Shown here: positions 60,979 to 64,000 of the stretch, piece after piece | Numbering within the stretch: position 1 is the stretch's first letter | How the letters are laid out: every line of letters starts with the position of its first letter | Source: Crateriforma spongiae | Lineage (GTDB): Bacteria; Planctomycetota; Planctomycetia; Pirellulales; Pirellulaceae | DNA: 64,000 nt | Reading direction: 5' to 3' | Assembly (NCBI RefSeq): GCF_012290005.1 | Contig: NZ_JAAXMS010000012.1 | Location: 101,202-165,201 of the forward strand | Notes under the pieces: model-generated | Told to the model about the DNA's origin: nothing | Database searches by the model: none | The model's input: only the letters and a program-made list of their open reading frames with translations | Position numbers and translations under genes: made by a program

Positions 60979-63600
60979 TCAAACTTCCTCTTCATCCGAT
61001 TCATCATCAACTTTCAGATTTTGAATGCGTTCGCGGAACGCTACATCGAAGAGGTTCAGGTTGTCGAACATCCAGCGTTGGTAAGCTGGCCAATTATCTC
61101 GATTAGAGAAATCAACATCCGTTTGTGTCAACTCTATTCGCCACTGCTTTAAATCTGGTGAGTTGTTCCAGTGCAGCGATTGGCCAACAGCCTGCTCAAT
61201 GGACTCTTTATCGGCCGCGAGTTGTGGGAAGAAGATGGGGGACTTCTTCGTTCCCATGATCAGCATTACAGTCATGCACGACTTGCTCGGACTGATCGAA
61301 GTCTCGATCCATACGCCCGAGCGTCCAATCGCCAAATTGTTCCAGTGCTGCGGCAGAGGCGTTGTTGCAAGAAGCTGACTTTTCTCTTCGAACAAAAGTT
61401 TATGAAATCCAATCCAGAAATCGATGAATGCTTGTTTTGATTCAGACTTCTCTTGAACGGCTTCATGTAGCGAACGGATTCTACCGAGCAAGTCGGATTC
61501 GATATCACCAAGGATTCGGACCATCCAATTGTGTTGATCGAGCCAGTCATACTGGTCGCGAATTGAAACGTCGGGCCTCGTGAACGTGATTGTCGGCTTC
61601 TTGCAATTGTCCCATGCTGGCGGAAACTCAAACCCGGCGTCGATTGTTTCACGGTGAGCCAACAAACCTTCAAAAATCTTTTTTCCACGCGGTCGTGCAA
61701 AACGAAACTCGATCGTCAACTGCTTTTTGTTCGTCACCAATTTAGCCGCCAGATTGACATCGGCCATTGGCAAGAAAAAATCACAAATCCGGCCTTCAAT
61801 CTTGCGCACCGGACGCAGGCTGACTCCGCTGGTTTCGAGAACCTCGCCGAAACGCCGCCAGTATTCTGTGCGACGTTGTTTACCTTTGTTCTCCGTCCCA
61901 CCCGACTTAACTGGAGGCACGTACTTCACATCGCTTTCCGGTCGAGGCCAGAGCACACAAGCTTCCGCTGCCAAGCTCTGTCCTCGCCCGCGGATCTGAT
62001 CTTCGCCCCACATTTCAGCCGTTTCGAAGATCTTGTTCAGCGATAGTTTGCTTTCAACCAATTCATTGCGTTTCTCGCTGAACGCTCGATTACTTAGTGT
62101 TTGGTTGTAGCCGGTCAACGTCAGATTTCCGAGTGTGTGAACCCAACGCTCGTGAGTCCGCTTCGGTCGCTCTCCGAGCATCTGTCTCCACTCCTTACCG
62201 GCCGGCCCAGACGGTAACTTCTGCGGCATTATATGCTCTATCTGAATTTTTTCTAGGTCGACCACCTCTTTATGGCCGTCAGCACGTTCGAGCATTTCAA
62301 GGACGATCCGACATTTTTTGAACTCGCGTCGGTAGATGGGAAAGTCAACAAGACTTCGTTGGAACGTTTCATCATCCGGCCATCCGCGATGCAGCAGATA
62401 AGCACGAATGTTCTGATTAACGGCGCCGGTGAGTTGCCCTGCTAACTCACAGAACCATCGGCCGTAGGCACGCGTACTTTCTCCGCAGATTGAACGCCTG
62501 AGTATGAAGCTGTTCAGGTCAGACATACAGCTCACAAAATCGTCATCAGAAAGCTGTTTTTGGTGGCGCTGCTCCAGCAAATTCAAAACGACCGGATACG
62601 CGGTCGACGCCTCCATCCACACAAAATGTCGAAGCACCTTGGCAACTTTGGGTGACGTCACCTTCTCATAATTTACGATCGACTTGGCGTGCCCAGCAAA
62701 TCGTCGTAATTCCCCGACCATCTCGGTTGGCGAGCTATCCTGTTCCTCGAAATATTTTTTGAAATCGCTGAAGGTTTCTTTGGCTTTAGAGTATTCGCCA
62801 CCGCGCATCAGGAAGTCGCGGTAGAACGCCGTCGGGGCAATCGTTGATTCACCAGCGGCCGGTTCGAACTCTGCCTCGAACGGGGCCCAGTGTTCGTTCT
62901 GAAAATCTCCTTGCTCCTCCAGCGGAATCTGCATGAAGAGGAAGTTCCGGATAAGATCCGATTCCAAGAGTGGCAGCCCGGTTGAGTTCAGGCTTTCAAA
63001 GATTTCGTAGGGATCCTCCTTTTCCAGCGTGATCGCAACGAGAAAAAGACGGCCAACAATCGTGTCAAAAAGCTTTCGAAGATATTGGTCGTCGTTGTGG
63101 GCGTGAGTCCGAATAAACTTCATGAAGAAGTCATGTGCGGCGGTAAGCCGTGAGTTCGGGTCATCTGCCCTTTTGCGATCCACCAACGCCGAGAACAGTT
63201 CGCGATCACCGGTCCGCGGCAGCAATTTGTAGCGATCTAATTTCTCCTCGAACTCGTTGATCAAATAGTGGCGCTCGATCTGAGCCGCTAGTTTCGCATC
63301 TCCAACTCTCTTCGCCTCGTCACGAAGCGCGACGAGTAGGACAGACAAGGTCGTGAGTCGCTGCTGGCCATCAATCAACTGATATTGAGAGACCTTTCCG
63401 GGCAATGCTGACTGAAGCGAACAAACCAGCGGTCCAAGAAAGTGCTTCTTCGACAAATCCTCTACAAGCAGCGACTGAATGTCATCGCCCAGACGATCCC
63501 AATTGTCCCGTTCCCAGGAATACGATCGCTGGAAAAACGGGATAAGGTACTGAATATTGTTCGACAAAATGTCGCTGAGCGGTTGAGCGTCGGCTTTCAT
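60979..63600 (-). CDS. GmrSD-type DUF262/DUF1524/DUF4268 protein
   Basis: 873 residues. The N-terminal DUF262 (GmrS-like) part has IPFFQRSYSWERDNW (20-34), LIDGQQRLTTLSVLLVALRDE and FESLNSTGLPLLESDLIRN. The DUF1524 (GmrD-like, His-Me finger nuclease) part has QIEHIMPQKL near residue 455 and LGNLTLTGYNQTLSNRAF. From about residue 610 the protein continues into DUF4268 (EYWRRFGEVLE...). DUF262/DUF1524 proteins are NTP-dependent type IV restriction enzymes against modified phage DNA; the DUF4268 tail is a known variation. Start ATG 63600. Converges with the PF10127 pair. Confidence 0.9.
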   Translation of the reverse strand: MKADAQPLSDILSNNIQYLIPFFQRSYSWERDNWDRLGDDIQSLLVEDLSKKHFLGPLVCSLQSALPGKVSQYQLIDGQQRLTTLSVLLVALRDEAKRVGDAKLAAQIERHYLINEFEEKLDRYKLLPRTGDRELFSALVDRKRADDPNSRLTAAHDFFMKFIRTHAHNDDQYLRKLFDTIVGRLFLVAITLEKEDPYEIFESLNSTGLPLLESDLIRNFLFMQIPLEEQGDFQNEHWAPFEAEFEPAAGESTIAPTAFYRDFLMRGGEYSKAKETFSDFKKYFEEQDSSPTEMVGELRRFAGHAKSIVNYEKVTSPKVAKVLRHFVWMEASTAYPVVLNLLEQRHQKQLSDDDFVSCMSDLNSFILRRSICGESTRAYGRWFCELAGQLTGAVNQNIRAYLLHRGWPDDETFQRSLVDFPIYRREFKKCRIVLEMLERADGHKEVVDLEKIQIEHIMPQKLPSGPAGKEWRQMLGERPKRTHERWVHTLGNLTLTGYNQTLSNRAFSEKRNELVESKLSLNKIFETAEMWGEDQIRGRGQSLAAEACVLWPRPESDVKYVPPVKSGGTENKGKQRRTEYWRRFGEVLETSGVSLRPVRKIEGRICDFFLPMADVNLAAKLVTNKKQLTIEFRFARPRGKKIFEGLLAHRETIDAGFEFPPAWDNCKKPTITFTRPDVSIRDQYDWLDQHNWMVRILGDIESDLLGRIRSLHEAVQEKSESKQAFIDFWIGFHKLLFEEKSQLLATTPLPQHWNNLAIGRSGVWIETSISPSKSCMTVMLIMGTKKSPIFFPQLAADKESIEQAVGQSLHWNNSPDLKQWRIELTQTDVDFSNRDNWPAYQRWMFDNLNLFDVAFRERIQNLKVDDESDEEEV

Positions 63601-63780
63601 GATCTTGATTGATTCTCGTGATATTCAGGTTTGAACGAGATAACTAATGGACTCCCGAAGTACGTGCGTTGTTGCAGGAAAGTCTTGAAGGTGGTGGCTG
63701 AGCATCTCCAAAGCAAGTTCGGTCGGCAGGCTTCGGTGGACTTTAAGCCATTGATCGCTGCCTCATTGACGGCACGACAA

Positions 63781-64000
63781 TCAATCCGTTGAGGTGGTCA
63801 GATATTCAGACTCTGCGAAACCGCCAATAGTGCTCACATACAGTTGGTCTCTGGCGCGCGACCCTGCGACATACAGCAGATTTTGTTCCGCAGCGATATG
63901 CTGTTGTTGGGCTCGCTTATCGTCTGCACGGCCTCGATATTTCGTCGGGAAGACTCCATCAGATAGTCCTGCAATGATCACGCACCGGAACTCCAGGCCC
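63781..64000 (-). CDS. UvrD/Rep-like superfamily 1 helicase, C-terminal fragment
   Basis: Continues beyond the window; the last 72 residues are seen. GLEFRCVIIAGLSDGVFP is helicase motif V and AAEQNLLYVAGSRARDQLYVS is motif VI with its conserved arginine. The tail is short. With the GmrSD-like gene 180 bases downstream in the same orientation, a defence island is possible. Confidence 0.85.
   Translation of the reverse strand, partial: GLEFRCVIIAGLSDGVFPTKYRGRADDKRAQQQHIAAEQNLLYVAGSRARDQLYVSTIGGFAESEYLTTSTD

Overview
The window looks like a chromosomal segment of a planctomycete of the Pirellulaceae type (Rhodopirellula/Rubripirellula-like). The grounds are moderately high GC, a secreted planctomycete-style cytochrome c with two CxxCH motifs, several Tat-exported proteins, many conserved proteins of unknown function, and no ribosomal or tRNA genes to place it more finely. 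This assignment is inferred from gene content, not from a database search.

Layout. 0-9.4 kb: mixed housekeeping and small genes (rhodanese, MgtC/DUF4010 membrane protein, DUF4198 protein, MTH1187-type thiamine-binding protein, an M48-like membrane protein without its zinc motif, a SOUL haem-binding protein, a Tat-exported copper-storage Csp protein, a dihaem-type cytochrome c). 9.9-15 kb: FAD-dependent oxidoreductase, PL11-type rhamnogalacturonan lyase and a Tat-exported protein with a close paralogue at 50.9 kb. 15.4-21.2 kb: ECF sigma factor with a membrane partner, CoA-binding protein, GNAT enzyme, transketolase. 21.4-28.7 kb: one long plus-strand operon for an aa3-type cytochrome c oxidase (rhodanese, small proteins, DedA, subunit II with fused cytochrome c, fused subunits I+III, CtaG-like assembly factor, trihaem cytochrome c). 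28.9-32.5 kb: CPBP protease, oxidoreductases and a divergent TetR regulator with palindromic operators. 32.9-35.1 kb: a TacAT-type toxin-antitoxin pair and a large serine recombinase broken by one TGA codon.

35.8-50.7 kb is a copper/silver (heavy-metal) resistance region: multicopper oxidase, CsoR/RcnR-family repressor, two outer-membrane efflux proteins, CusB- and CusA-like pump subunits, a secreted protein with four Cys-rich YHS/TRASH-like domains, a Cys-rich secreted protein and a DUF305 protein. Three near-identical palindromes of the form TACCC-N5-GGGTA lie in front of three transcription units and look like the operators of the locally encoded repressor. A heptamer-based purine-rich repeat family (GGAGTRA units in inverted arrays) is scattered through this region and even sits in frame inside the pump and efflux-protein genes.

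53-60.7 kb holds the most unusual structure: a REP-associated tyrosine transposase (RAYT) at 55.6 kb and six palindromic elements of 56-74 bp that begin with GTAG and end with CTAC, all within 5.5 kb. They have the architecture of REPINs. Their TAG supplies stop codons for four upstream genes and, in one element, for genes on both sides; one is inserted in frame in an epimerase gene and one marks the breakpoint of a truncated rhodanese gene. Two PF10127-type nucleotidyltransferases next to these elements form a pair in which the second has lost the catalytic signature. The window ends in what may be a defence island (GmrSD-type DUF262/DUF1524/DUF4268 protein and the end of a UvrD-like helicase).

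Three gene pairs (rhodanese, MTH1187, Tat-exported protein) link the left part with the right part of the window; for rhodanese and MTH1187 the order and orientation are the same, and the right-hand copies are broken.
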